A stretch of DNA of 5,353 nucleotides from Actinomycetes bacterium (GTDB lineage Bacteria > Actinomycetota > Aquicultoria > CAJVYJ01 > JAUVQD01), in assembly GCA_030598355.1 (NCBI GenBank), contig JAUVQD010000111.1, positions 1 to 5,353 on the forward strand. Reading direction: 5' to 3'. The number at the start of each line of letters is the position of its first letter. Position 1 is the stretch's first letter. Positions 1 to 5,353 of the stretch are shown here, in pieces. The notes beneath the pieces were generated by a model. The model had not been told where the DNA came from, searched no databases, and saw only the letters and a program-made list of their open reading frames with translations. The translations under genes and the position numbers were made by a program.

Positions 1-321
1 CGCGGATATCTGATCCAGCGCCTCATAGAGAGTGTCGAAAAGAGCGGGAGTCGTGATTATTTCGCCTCGCTTTGCAGTAGCGAATACATTCTCAAGCCCG
101 TGCGCGATCACTTCCATAAAGGTCGCGTCAACCGCGTGCGCGGCCCCTTTTAGGCTGTGGGCCTCTCGAAACATATCCTCGATAAGCGTTTGCAGCACAT
201 CAGGATCTTGGCCCTTTTCCACCTTCAAAAGGAGCCTGTTGAGGTTTTGAAGATGCTCATCGGCCTCAAGTCTAAATGTGGCTATTAATTGCTGGGATAT
301 CGTGTCTTCCGTTTTTGACAT
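1..321 (-). CDS. cheA: CheA-type chemotaxis histidine kinase, N-terminal Hpt domain (partial, runs off left edge)
   Basis: Reading the minus strand from the ATG at 321 gives 107 in-frame codons with no stop before the window edge. The N-terminus (about residues 8-105) is a histidine phosphotransfer (Hpt) domain: a helix rich in acidic and Leu residues, then FREAHSLKGAAHAV, in which His55 is the expected phosphorylation site (equivalent to His48 of E. coli CheA), then helices ending GLENVFATAKRGEI. In CheA the kinase core phosphorylates this histidine and the phosphoryl group passes to response regulators. An N-terminal sequence of this style (a helix reading ATFRLEADEHLQNLNRLLL ahead of HSLKGAA) is, from memory, typical of CheA proteins in Wsp-like systems, which often carry a C-terminal receiver domain. 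That part is not visible, so hybrid status is inference. The gene starts 10 nt after the receptor stop codon, with AAGGAG overlapping that stop. The dimerisation, ATP-binding and CheW-like domains lie outside the window. Confidence 0.93.
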   Translation of the reverse strand, partial: MSKTEDTISQQLIATFRLEADEHLQNLNRLLLKVEKGQDPDVLQTLIEDMFREAHSLKGAAHAVDATFMEVIAHGLENVFATAKRGEIITTPALFDTLYEALDQISA

Positions 322-327
322 TTCTGA

Positions 328-333
328 CTCCTT
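328..333 (-). promoter_or_regulatory. Ribosome binding site of cheA, overlapping the receptor stop
   Basis: AAGGAG with a 6-nt spacer to ATG 321. Its first two bases are the last two of the receptor's TAA stop, which points to coupled translation of receptor and kinase. Confidence 0.85.
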
Positions 334-2152
334 AAGCACTCGTCTTGTACGTCAAAACCATATCCTTTAGTCTGTCTCCAAGGTCGACCATTTTCTGGGT
401 CGCTTCCTCAGTTTGCTTTGTCGAAACCAGAGATTGGTTGGTTGATAAATTAATATTGGTCATAGCCGCAGCTATCTGATCCATACCAGCCGCTTGTTGC
501 TCTACTGAGGCAACAATCTGTTGCGCGGCTTCAGAAGCCTCGTTTATTGAACCGGCTAAAGCCTTAATAGTGCCACCGGCTGACTCCGCTTTATCCAGCC
601 CGGAATCCACGTGCTTAGTACCTTCCTCGGTCACCATAACAACGGTATTCGTCGCTTTCTGGATATCGTCCAATATCGCTCTTACCTGTGACGTGGCCTG
701 TTGTGATTGCTCGGCTAAGTTCCGCACTTCGGATGCGACAACGGCAAAGCCTTTGCCTTGCTCACCGGCCCGAGCGGCTTCAATAGAAGCATTGAGAGCC
801 AATAGGTTACTCTGTTCGGCGATATCGTTTACGGTAGAGATTATTTCGCCGATTTGCTGAGTCTGTTCGGAAAGCGCAATAATATTAGCCGCGATCTGCT
901 CAACTTTATTTTTTATTTGATTCATCCCTGTCACTGTCTGATCAACAGCCGCCATACCTTCATTGGAGATTTCGACTGATTTCTTCGCCGACTGGGCCAC
1001 GAACTGCGCTCGTTCAGTGGTTTGCTCGGCAGTCTGGCGAACTTCATCAACTGTAACGGTCGTTTGATTAATAGCTGCCGCTTGTTCGCTTGCGCCCGAA
1101 TTATGTTGAGACGTGGCCGCAAAAATCTCTGACGACGCCGATGTGATGTCGGTCGTTGCCAACGAAATATTTCCGGTCATATCATTCAACGATGCCACCA
1201 TTTTGTTCAGATTCCGCCCCAGTGAGGCGAGTTCGTCTTCGTTGCCGTTTACCGATAGTCTGACCGCCAGATCACCCGCGGCAACCTGATCAACAAAGCC
1301 CCGGTATTGCCCAACAGTTGTTTGGAGATGCTCCTTGACCGTCTTCTCAGACTCAATCATCTGTTTTAAGTTGCCGGTCATCTCGTTAAAAGCCATGGCC
1401 AAAATATTAAATTCATTGATAGAGCTATTTTCTGCTTTTGTTTCCAAGTCGCCTTCGTCAATTCGACGAACAGCCTGGATTAGATTTAAAACCGGACGAT
1501 GGACGAATCGGGCCATCAAATATCCGGTTGCTGCTGCTAGACCAACGGCTATCAAAGCGATTATTTTAATGAGACGGGCCGCTGAATCTTGGTTCGCTGT
1601 CGCCTCTTTGACACTTTTCTCCGCCGAGGCAACCTTGGCTTTCCTAATTGCTTTGACTTCACTAAGCATTTTGTCCCTAGCTTCGCCATACTCAGTCAAA
1701 GCAGCATTTGTTTTAGGACCGACCATCTTTTCTTGATCAGCTACAGCTAGCAGTGTTTCAGCTTTGGATACTAATTCTTTTGTTTCTTCGGCCACACCGA
1801 GCAGCAATTTCTCCCCGGCTTTGTCCGGCATCGCCGCGGCTGCTTCTTCGACATCACTGACTACATCTACAGCTACTTCATCAAAGACCTCTCTTGTCTT
1901 TGCCATGTTCTCTTCGTCGCCAAAGTAGAGAAGATAAGTCAAGGTAGGCTCGTTGAGTTTTAAAATTTCATAGGAGGCATGTTCCATAACGCCGCGCCCT
2001 TCCAACTGAACTATCGCCTCATCACTCAGCGTGCTAATCACGCCATTCAGTTGCGAATAAGCAAATGCAGCTGTCAGTAAAGCTATCGTCGCGATAATAA
2101 CTGAACCAAGAATCAGTCTTGTCCGCAGACCTCCGAATACATTTTTCACCAT
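332..2152 (-). CDS. Methyl-accepting chemotaxis receptor, transmembrane, tandem HAMP
   Basis: A 606-residue receptor counted from the ATG at 2152. Order of parts: short basic cytoplasmic tail; TM1 about residues 13-33; helical extracytoplasmic domain about 34-192, probably a four-helix bundle with no recognisable ligand motif; TM2 about 194-217; HAMP about 217-270 with its Pro (RPVLNL) and GDL; a second HAMP-like unit about 277-330 ([10 protein letters not shown] then [13 protein letters not shown]); then the signalling coiled coil. The hairpin tip, about 446-479, contains [20 protein letters not shown] and is nearly canonical, so contact with CheW and CheA is expected. E/Q pairs in near-consensus settings ([18 protein letters not shown]) are candidate methylation sites for the CheR encoded two genes upstream. 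There is no NWETF-like CheR-docking pentapeptide; the protein ends LTYKTSA. An in-frame ATG at 2185 would add 11 residues and overlap cheW, but lacks a ribosome site. The signal sensed is unknown. Confidence 0.95.
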   Translation of the reverse strand: MVKNVFGGLRTRLILGSVIIATIALLTAAFAYSQLNGVISTLSDEAIVQLEGRGVMEHASYEILKLNEPTLTYLLYFGDEENMAKTREVFDEVAVDVVSDVEEAAAAMPDKAGEKLLLGVAEETKELVSKAETLLAVADQEKMVGPKTNAALTEYGEARDKMLSEVKAIRKAKVASAEKSVKEATANQDSAARLIKIIALIAVGLAAATGYLMARFVHRPVLNLIQAVRRIDEGDLETKAENSSINEFNILAMAFNEMTGNLKQMIESEKTVKEHLQTTVGQYRGFVDQVAAGDLAVRLSVNGNEDELASLGRNLNKMVASLNDMTGNISLATTDITSASSEIFAATSQHNSGASEQAAAINQTTVTVDEVRQTAEQTTERAQFVAQSAKKSVEISNEGMAAVDQTVTGMNQIKNKVEQIAANIIALSEQTQQIGEIISTVNDIAEQSNLLALNASIEAARAGEQGKGFAVVASEVRNLAEQSQQATSQVRAILDDIQKATNTVVMVTEEGTKHVDSGLDKAESAGGTIKALAGSINEASEAAQQIVASVEQQAAGMDQIAAAMTNINLSTNQSLVSTKQTEEATQKMVDLGDRLKDMVLTYKTSA

Positions 2153-2158
2153 TTTTCT

Positions 2159-2164
2159 CTCCTT
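2159..2164 (-). promoter_or_regulatory. Ribosome binding site that sets the receptor start
   Basis: AAGGAG with a 6-nt spacer to ATG 2152. The upstream in-frame ATG at 2185 is preceded by GGTAGTCC, with no Shine-Dalgarno match, so the shorter receptor (606 residues) is preferred. Confidence 0.85.
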
Positions 2165-2171
2165 CTTGGAC

Positions 2172-2759
2172 CTAGACGTTCTCATGGACTACCATGCGTC
2201 TATCGTTCGCCAATTTCTTGATGTCTAAAATTATTATTTGAGAATCGGCGACTCCCTGAATAAACTCTTCATGAGCCCCCGACAGAGTCGCCAGTTGCGA
2301 TCCGATTTCCTCAGTTGCCAGGTTCATGACATCTTCCACGTTGTCCGCAATGATGCCAAAGTGTTTCTCTCCAACCTGTAAGACTATGACCTTGTCTTGA
2401 CTGATCACATCGCTCCTAGGCATATCAAAAAATACTTTTATATCGATAACCGGAGTAATTCGTCCTCGAATATTTACCGCCCCGACAACGAACTCGGGCG
2501 TGCAGGGAATTATCGTGAGATCCTGAAGGGGCTGAATCTCTTCAATATACTTAACATCAACGCCAAACCGTTCCGCCCCAATCTTAAAGCTAACAAACTG
2601 TTTAGGTTTGGCTGCTTCGGAATCTTCTTTCGACACTTGCGCCAGAGTGGCCGCTCGATCCGCCAGGATATTTTTTATTTGGTCGTCGTCAAGATGTAGA
2701 GCGACAAACCTATCGCTAATTCCACTTGGTTCTTTTTTTCCACCATTTGAAGATCCCAT
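2172..2759 (-). CDS. cheW: CheW-like coupling protein with N-terminal extension
   Basis: A 195-residue cytoplasmic adaptor. The CheW domain spans about residues 53-188: [22 protein letters not shown], then [28 protein letters not shown]. The second contains the Asn-x-Arg-Gly turn whose arginine (Arg98) matches a conserved CheW residue involved in receptor binding. About 50 residues precede the domain, including [11 protein letters not shown]. Short ILxxRAxxLA segments like this recur, from memory, in CheW proteins linked to ACF/Wsp-like and delta-proteobacterial che clusters. It should bridge receptor hairpins to CheA. Its ATG directly follows the cheR stop (TAAATG, zero gap), with AGGAG at 2766-2770 inside the end of cheR, so translation is probably coupled. 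It is clearly divergent from the other CheW in this operon and is not a recent duplicate of it. In a Wsp comparison it would occupy the WspD position after CheR. Confidence 0.95.
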   Translation of the reverse strand: MGSSNGGKKEPSGISDRFVALHLDDDQIKNILADRAATLAQVSKEDSEAAKPKQFVSFKIGAERFGVDVKYIEEIQPLQDLTIIPCTPEFVVGAVNIRGRITPVIDIKVFFDMPRSDVISQDKVIVLQVGEKHFGIIADNVEDVMNLATEEIGSQLATLSGAHEEFIQGVADSQIIILDIKKLANDRRMVVHENV

Positions 2760-4226
2760 TTATTGCTCCTGTCTCCTTAGGTTCATTTCGGCAACTTCAA
2801 GTAACTGACCGAATGTTGTTCCATTTGTCTCTGGTACTACTTCGTCCTTTTGGCGACCAATCATTAGCCTTACAACGTTTTTAAAAGCTTTGCGCCCCAT
2901 AACCAGACGTTTCTGCTTCTTGTATAAACATCCCAGGGTAAAATGACCGGGAATAAAGTATTTATCTAAATAGATTGTTTTCTTCAGACACTCAATGGCC
3001 CGGTCTTCATCTTCCAGGCCTTGGTAAATAGTCGACAGCAAGTAATAGGCTTTCACGTTTAGCTTGTCCACTTTCGTCACTTTCTGCGCCCACTTCTTTG
3101 CCTGGGACAACTGTCCGCGAGCTATGGCAGCTTTGGCCATTAGAAAGAGAGCTTCGCAAGACTTAGGTTCTTCTTTCAATCGCGAAGCCAGCTGGTCTGC
3201 CGCCAAAACAGGTTGACCTACTTCAATCAAAGCCCGGCTTTCCGCTAACGCATCCGCCGGCCCAACATTATCGCCTCGCTTGTCTTCCGTTCCTCCCAAA
3301 ACAGTGGAGGAAAGAGTAATGCGACCCGAGTTATCACCTTTTCTTTCGCGATTCCTAGCGTCGCTTGCGGGCGATTTCTTTTGGTATATAAAGACACCTG
3401 AATAGTTGCGAGCCCAAAACCTCTCTTTTGGCGGTATCGGATCCGAAGCCCCCATAAGCAACCAACCACCGTCAGCTAAAGAATCATAAAACCCTTCCAT
3501 CATCCGATCGGTTGTTTTCTGGTCGAAGTAGATCGAGACATTGCGGCAGATGATTAAATCCATATCGCAAGTATTATTAAAAGATGAAGGGAATGTGCCT
3601 TCTTTCAGGTTTAGGTAATCGAAGTCAACGATTTTCTTTATCGCTTCTGAAATATGAAACTCACGTTCAGAAGAGACAAAAAAATAACTATCCAGCCAAT
3701 TGTCCGGCATAGCTCGAAAGGACCACTGTCCGTAATGGCCCGCCTCAGCCCGCCTCAGCGATTCTCGATTTATATCGGTGCCCAACACGAGTGTGTCCCA
3801 TGTATCAATATATGGAACGAGCTCCCGCATAGTGATGGCGATGGAATACGGTTCCTCACCAGTTGCGCAGCCGGCACTCCAAATCCTAAGACGCCTTGTG
3901 GTGCTCGCGCGCTCCGAGATCAATTTGGGCAAAATATCATTTTGGAGTAGTTTGAATTGACGCTCATCCCGGTAGAAATAGGTCTCACCAACCGTCAGAA
4001 GATTGATAAGCTTATCCATCTCGCCTGGTTTAGCCGCCCCGCTCAAAGCTTCGAGATAGTCGTCTATCGAATTATATTCGGTCGCTTTGAGAGCCTCGTA
4101 AACCGCCCGCTCAAGCTCGCCACGTTTCTTTTCCGGAAAACTAAGACCTGTTCTCCGAGCGACGAAATCTCTTACTTTTTGATAGCTGGCGTCATCAAAT
4201 TTGGTATGTTTAGTTGCCATTGCCAA
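2760..4226 (-). CDS. cheR: CheR-type receptor methyltransferase with C-terminal TPR repeats
   Basis: A 488-residue protein predicted to transfer methyl groups from S-adenosylmethionine to receptor glutamates. The N-terminal helical CheR domain (about 10-85) ends in LLTVGETYFYRDERQF, matching the conserved TxNxTxFFRD region. The catalytic domain (about 90-283) shows the SAM-binding motif RIWSAGCATGEEPYSIAI (114-131), the acidic TDI (150-152), GHY, FDYLNL (202-207) and DLIICRNVSIYF (223-234). A charged, probably disordered linker (about 285-322) leads to some four TPR-like helix pairs (about 326-455), typical protein-interaction repeats. CheR-TPR fusions are known as WspC and FrzF, where the TPRs modulate methylation. 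The start is uncertain. TTG at 4226 has a weak AAGAGA 7 nt upstream. ATG at 4220, two codons later, is the alternative, with poorer spacing. The gap from the preceding cheW is 29 nt, the largest in the operon, and the next cheW follows without a gap. Confidence 0.95.
   Translation of the reverse strand: MAMATKHTKFDDASYQKVRDFVARRTGLSFPEKKRGELERAVYEALKATEYNSIDDYLEALSGAAKPGEMDKLINLLTVGETYFYRDERQFKLLQNDILPKLISERASTTRRLRIWSAGCATGEEPYSIAITMRELVPYIDTWDTLVLGTDINRESLRRAEAGHYGQWSFRAMPDNWLDSYFFVSSEREFHISEAIKKIVDFDYLNLKEGTFPSSFNNTCDMDLIICRNVSIYFDQKTTDRMMEGFYDSLADGGWLLMGASDPIPPKERFWARNYSGVFIYQKKSPASDARNRERKGDNSGRITLSSTVLGGTEDKRGDNVGPADALAESRALIEVGQPVLAADQLASRLKEEPKSCEALFLMAKAAIARGQLSQAKKWAQKVTKVDKLNVKAYYLLSTIYQGLEDEDRAIECLKKTIYLDKYFIPGHFTLGCLYKKQKRLVMGRKAFKNVVRLMIGRQKDEVVPETNGTTFGQLLEVAEMNLRRQEQ
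2766..2770 (-). promoter_or_regulatory. Ribosome binding site of second cheW, inside cheR
   Basis: AGGAG on the minus strand with a 6-nt spacer to ATG 2759, lying within the last codons of cheR. The cheR stop and cheW start read TAAATG, which suggests translational coupling. Confidence 0.85.
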
Positions 4227-4255
4227 AGGATTGTCTCTTAAGTTCTGCTCGGACT

Positions 4256-4795
4256 TTACGCAAGAACCTTGTCGTCAATTCTGGTATCGATAATCTCTTG
4301 CATCAATTTGGTTTCGTCAGCTGAGAATACATTTTCCAAATCAAGCAAGAAAACCAGCCCGGGATCGAGTTTGGCGACGCCGGCCACACATTGAGATCCT
4401 GAAAAAGTTTCTGCCGATCTTTCAATCAGCGAAGGGGCGATTGAGACTACCTCGGAAACCTGGTCAACAACAAGACCAACCGTCCAATCCTTGATGGTCA
4501 CAATTAGAATCGGAGTCACAAGGGTGTAAACGCCCGCCTTTAGCCCCAGCCGTTTTCGAAGATCAATAATTGGAACAACTTGTCCCCTCAGGTTTATCAC
4601 TCCGACAACATGGTCTGGTGCCTTCGGTGACTTGGTCAGAGCAACCATTCGTATAACTTCGAGCGCGGCATCAACGTTAACGCCGTAGGCTTGATCCTCA
4701 AGCTTAAAGGTTACGTATTGAAGTTCAAACGCAAATGACTCATCATCTTGATTTTGCCCCGTTTTTATTTCGGGAGCTTCCAGTTTTTTCGACAT
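4256..4795 (-). CDS. cheW: CheW-like coupling protein, first gene of the operon
   Basis: A 179-residue cytoplasmic adaptor linking receptors to CheA. After a polar leader of about 22 residues, the CheW domain runs from about 25 to 160: ELQYVTFKLEDQAYGVNVDA, then VVGVINLRGQVVPIIDLRKR with the conserved Asn-Leu-Arg-Gly (Arg70), then VGLVVDQVSEVVSI, the usual VDxVxEV strand and turn. The last 20 residues (ending DTRIDDKVLA) lie beyond the usual CheW core. The start is firm: ATG at 4795 has GGAGG at 4801-4805 with a 5-nt spacer, the best ribosome site in the window. It is the first gene after the intergenic regulatory region and so probably defines the 5' end of the che operon. By order relative to cheR it would correspond to WspB in a Wsp-like layout, but sequence alone cannot assign the two CheW proteins to separate receptor or kinase partners. 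Confidence 0.96.
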   Translation of the reverse strand: MSKKLEAPEIKTGQNQDDESFAFELQYVTFKLEDQAYGVNVDAALEVIRMVALTKSPKAPDHVVGVINLRGQVVPIIDLRKRLGLKAGVYTLVTPILIVTIKDWTVGLVVDQVSEVVSIAPSLIERSAETFSGSQCVAGVAKLDPGLVFLLDLENVFSADETKLMQEIIDTRIDDKVLA

Positions 4796-4800
4796 TTAAA

Positions 4801-4805
4801 CCTCC
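4801..4805 (-). promoter_or_regulatory. Ribosome binding site of first cheW
   Basis: GGAGG on the minus strand with a 5-nt spacer to ATG 4795. It fixes the start of the first operon gene. Confidence 0.85.
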
Positions 4806-4819
4806 AGATAGTTTGGCCA

Positions 4820-4853
4820 GCTGCCGATAATATTTAAACGTGCCATTGGCAGC
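4820..4853 (-). other. Possible hairpin in the che operon leader
   Basis: In the minus-strand transcript GCUGCC (4853-4848) can pair with GGCAGC (4825-4820) across a 22-nt loop, ending 14 nt before the GGAGG ribosome site. A competing small dyad, TGCCA-T-TGGCA, lies at 4841-4851. No known riboswitch pattern was recognised. It may be incidental. Confidence 0.22.
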
Positions 4854-4888
4854 AGTTATTTTGAGTATCGACAGAAAAGCGAAAAACT

Positions 4889-4900
4889 TTTAGTACTAAA
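4889..4900. promoter_or_regulatory. 12-bp perfect palindrome TTTAGTACTAAA
   Basis: A perfect dyad with no spacer in non-coding DNA, about 16-27 nt downstream of the predicted che transcription start. That position would suit a repressor binding site. About one such 12-mer is expected by chance in 5 kb, but well under one in this 251-nt intergenic stretch. Confidence 0.3.
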
Positions 4901-4922
4901 TTAAAAGAAACCGCGTTTTCTT

Positions 4923-4952
4923 CTTATAATATTGGTGTTTAGCTTTTACCAA
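4923..4952 (-). promoter_or_regulatory. Candidate sigma70-type promoter for the che operon
   Basis: On the minus strand, TTGGTA (4952-4947, 4/6 to the -35 consensus) is separated by 18 nt from TATAAG (4928-4923, 5/6 to the -10 consensus). Predicted transcription start is near 4916, giving a leader of about 120 nt before cheW. AT-rich DNA gives chance matches, so this is a prediction from sequence only. Confidence 0.42.
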
Positions 4953-4953
4953 T
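4931..4953. promoter_or_regulatory. Inverted repeat ATTGGT-N11-ACCAAT, possible operator
   Basis: Perfect 6-bp half-sites at 4931-4936 and 4948-4953, with centres 17 bp apart. The repeat covers the spacer and -35 box of the candidate che promoter and touches the first base of the opposing -35 box. A dimeric regulator here could affect both directions. The half-sites are short and AT-rich DNA surrounds them, so chance is possible. Confidence 0.3.
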
Positions 4954-4981
4954 TGTGAAAACAGGGAATATATGGTATTAT
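4953..4981 (+). promoter_or_regulatory. Candidate sigma70-type promoter for the cytochrome gene
   Basis: TTGTGA (4953-4958, 4/6 to the -35 consensus), a 17-nt spacer, and TATTAT (4976-4981, 5/6 to the -10 consensus). Predicted start is near 4988, leaving a leader of about 60 nt before ATG 5047. Its -35 box directly abuts that of the candidate che promoter on the other strand. Confidence 0.48.
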
Positions 4982-5046
4982 CCTTTTAACTAGGTCAGGC
5001 GTAATGTGGTAAAAGACCTGGTAGCGAAGGCAATATAGAACGGAGC

Positions 5047-5353
5047 ATGGTGACGAAAAGTAAGTCTATTATCGCCGTTATATTAACGACAGCAATTTTG
5101 TTGCTGTTTCCGACAATATCAATGGCAGCAATCGACCCGGAAACGGTCGTAACAGGGAAGTGTACGGCCTGTCATATGGCAGACCGTATTCGTGAAGCAA
5201 AAAAAAGCAAAACTGAATGGACGAAACTCGTCAAGAAAGAAATCGAACGAGGCGCCAGTTTGACTGATGGCGAGCGCGATGCCGTAATCGACTGGTTAGC
5301 TAAAAACTACGGAGTAGGCGAGGTCGCCCAAACCACCCCGGTTCAACAAACAC
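5047..5353 (+). CDS. Exported c-type cytochrome-like protein, single CxxCH (partial, runs off right edge)
   Basis: 102 codons are visible, open to the window edge. The N-terminus is a Sec-type signal peptide: basic MVTKSKS, a hydrophobic stretch about 8-24, and a likely cleavage near SMAA (25-28). Next comes GKCTACHM (37-44) with a CxxCH covalent haem-binding motif (Cys39, Cys42, His43), then an amphipathic helical region (KTEWTKLVKKEIERG, LTDGERDAVIDWLAKNYG). This resembles short c-type cytochrome domains with the pattern CxxCHxxDRI...EWxxxV...G..LTxxExxxVxxWLAxN; the distal haem ligand is not certain. After about residue 93 a Gln/Thr/Pro-rich segment (VAQTTPVQQT) may be a linker to further domains. 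Function is probably periplasmic electron transfer, partner unknown. Start choice is awkward: GGAG at 5042-5045 leaves only 1 nt before ATG 5047, and 4 nt before a GTG at 5050 in the same frame. It is divergent from the che operon, so a functional link is only possible. Confidence 0.85.
   Translation, partial: MVTKSKSIIAVILTTAILLLFPTISMAAIDPETVVTGKCTACHMADRIREAKKSKTEWTKLVKKEIERGASLTDGERDAVIDWLAKNYGVGEVAQTTPVQQT

Larger units (their letters stand above)
1..4795 (-). other. Chemosensory operon cheW-cheR(TPR)-cheW-mcp-cheA
   Basis: Five same-strand genes with gaps of 29, 0, 19 and 10 nt, no visible terminator hairpin between them, and Shine-Dalgarno sites embedded at or near the preceding stop codons. 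All products belong to one signalling array. The gene set matches Wsp-like/ACF chemosensory systems. cheB, a response regulator or a diguanylate cyclase are not in the window and could follow cheA to the left. Confidence 0.88.

Noticed and set aside
570..860. Plus-strand open frames within the receptor and other che genes (for example 570-860, 1335-1736, 3957-4241)
   Set aside because: They lie antisense to strongly conserved coding sequence, lack domain signatures, and look like shadows of the real genes.
2153..2185. Longer receptor start at ATG 2185 (adds [11 protein letters not shown])
   Set aside because: There is no Shine-Dalgarno before it and it overlaps cheW by 14 nt, whereas ATG 2152 has AAGGAG at 6 nt.
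3738..3757. 10-bp tandem duplication (GCCCGCCTCA twice) in cheR
   Set aside because: The encoded stretch (SLRRAEAGHY) keeps the normal spacing between TDI and G-x-Y in CheR, so it looks like ordinary coding sequence and not a slippage mutation.
4827..4848. Sigma54-like -24 element (minus strand ATGGCACG, complement of 4841-4848) upstream of the first cheW
   Set aside because: At the required spacing the -12 position reads AATAT instead of TTGC-like, so the essential GC is missing.
4943..5015. 9-bp inverted repeat CTTTTACCA (4943-4951) and TGGTAAAAG (5007-5015)
   Set aside because: The arms are 55 bp apart in AT-rich DNA. By rough estimate about one such pair per eight regions of this size is expected by chance, so it is not annotated.
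4991..5021. CTAGGTC / GACCTGG imperfect dyad before the cytochrome gene, considered as a terminator or riboswitch stem
   Set aside because: The stem is short and imperfect, with an 18-nt loop and no U-tract. No known RNA motif was recognised.

Overview
The window is a bacterial chemosensory (Che-type) gene cluster. Five genes lie head to tail on the minus strand, and the opening of a divergent plus-strand gene sits at the right edge. Base composition is moderate (roughly mid-40s % GC by eye). Shine-Dalgarno sequences are strong, and an exported c-type cytochrome and a receptor with two membrane segments are encoded. This suggests a free-living, probably Gram-negative bacterium. I cannot name the phylum from the sequence.

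In transcription order (right to left) the cluster is cheW (4795-4256), cheR fused to TPR repeats (4226-2760), a second cheW with an N-terminal extension (2759-2172), a transmembrane methyl-accepting receptor (2152-332), and the first 107 codons of cheA (321-1, continuing beyond the left edge). Gaps are 29, 0, 19 and 10 nt, so this is almost certainly one operon. The gene set (receptor, two CheW adaptors, CheR-TPR, CheA) matches the Wsp-like 'alternative cellular function' (ACF) group of chemosensory systems. Those commonly control second messengers, surface behaviour or development rather than flagella. The gene order differs from Pseudomonas wsp, where the receptor gene is first. CheB and any response regulator or output protein are not in view and would be expected to the left.

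How the parts should work: the receptor senses through a helical extracytoplasmic domain and passes the signal through two HAMP units to a long coiled-coil hairpin. The two CheW proteins couple that hairpin to the CheA kinase. CheR-TPR methylates glutamates on the receptor to adapt the signal. CheA autophosphorylates, and the phosphoryl group is relayed through the Hpt histidine visible here.

The 251-nt intergenic region (4796-5046) holds two plausible back-to-back sigma70-type promoters whose -35 boxes abut, plus an inverted repeat, a 12-bp palindrome and a possible leader hairpin. To its right starts a secreted protein with one CxxCH haem-binding motif, cut by the window edge. Apart from this region there is no gap longer than 30 nt. 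Nothing in the window is clearly a new system. The most useful points are the ACF-like architecture, the tandem-HAMP receptor, and the shared regulatory region with a cytochrome gene.
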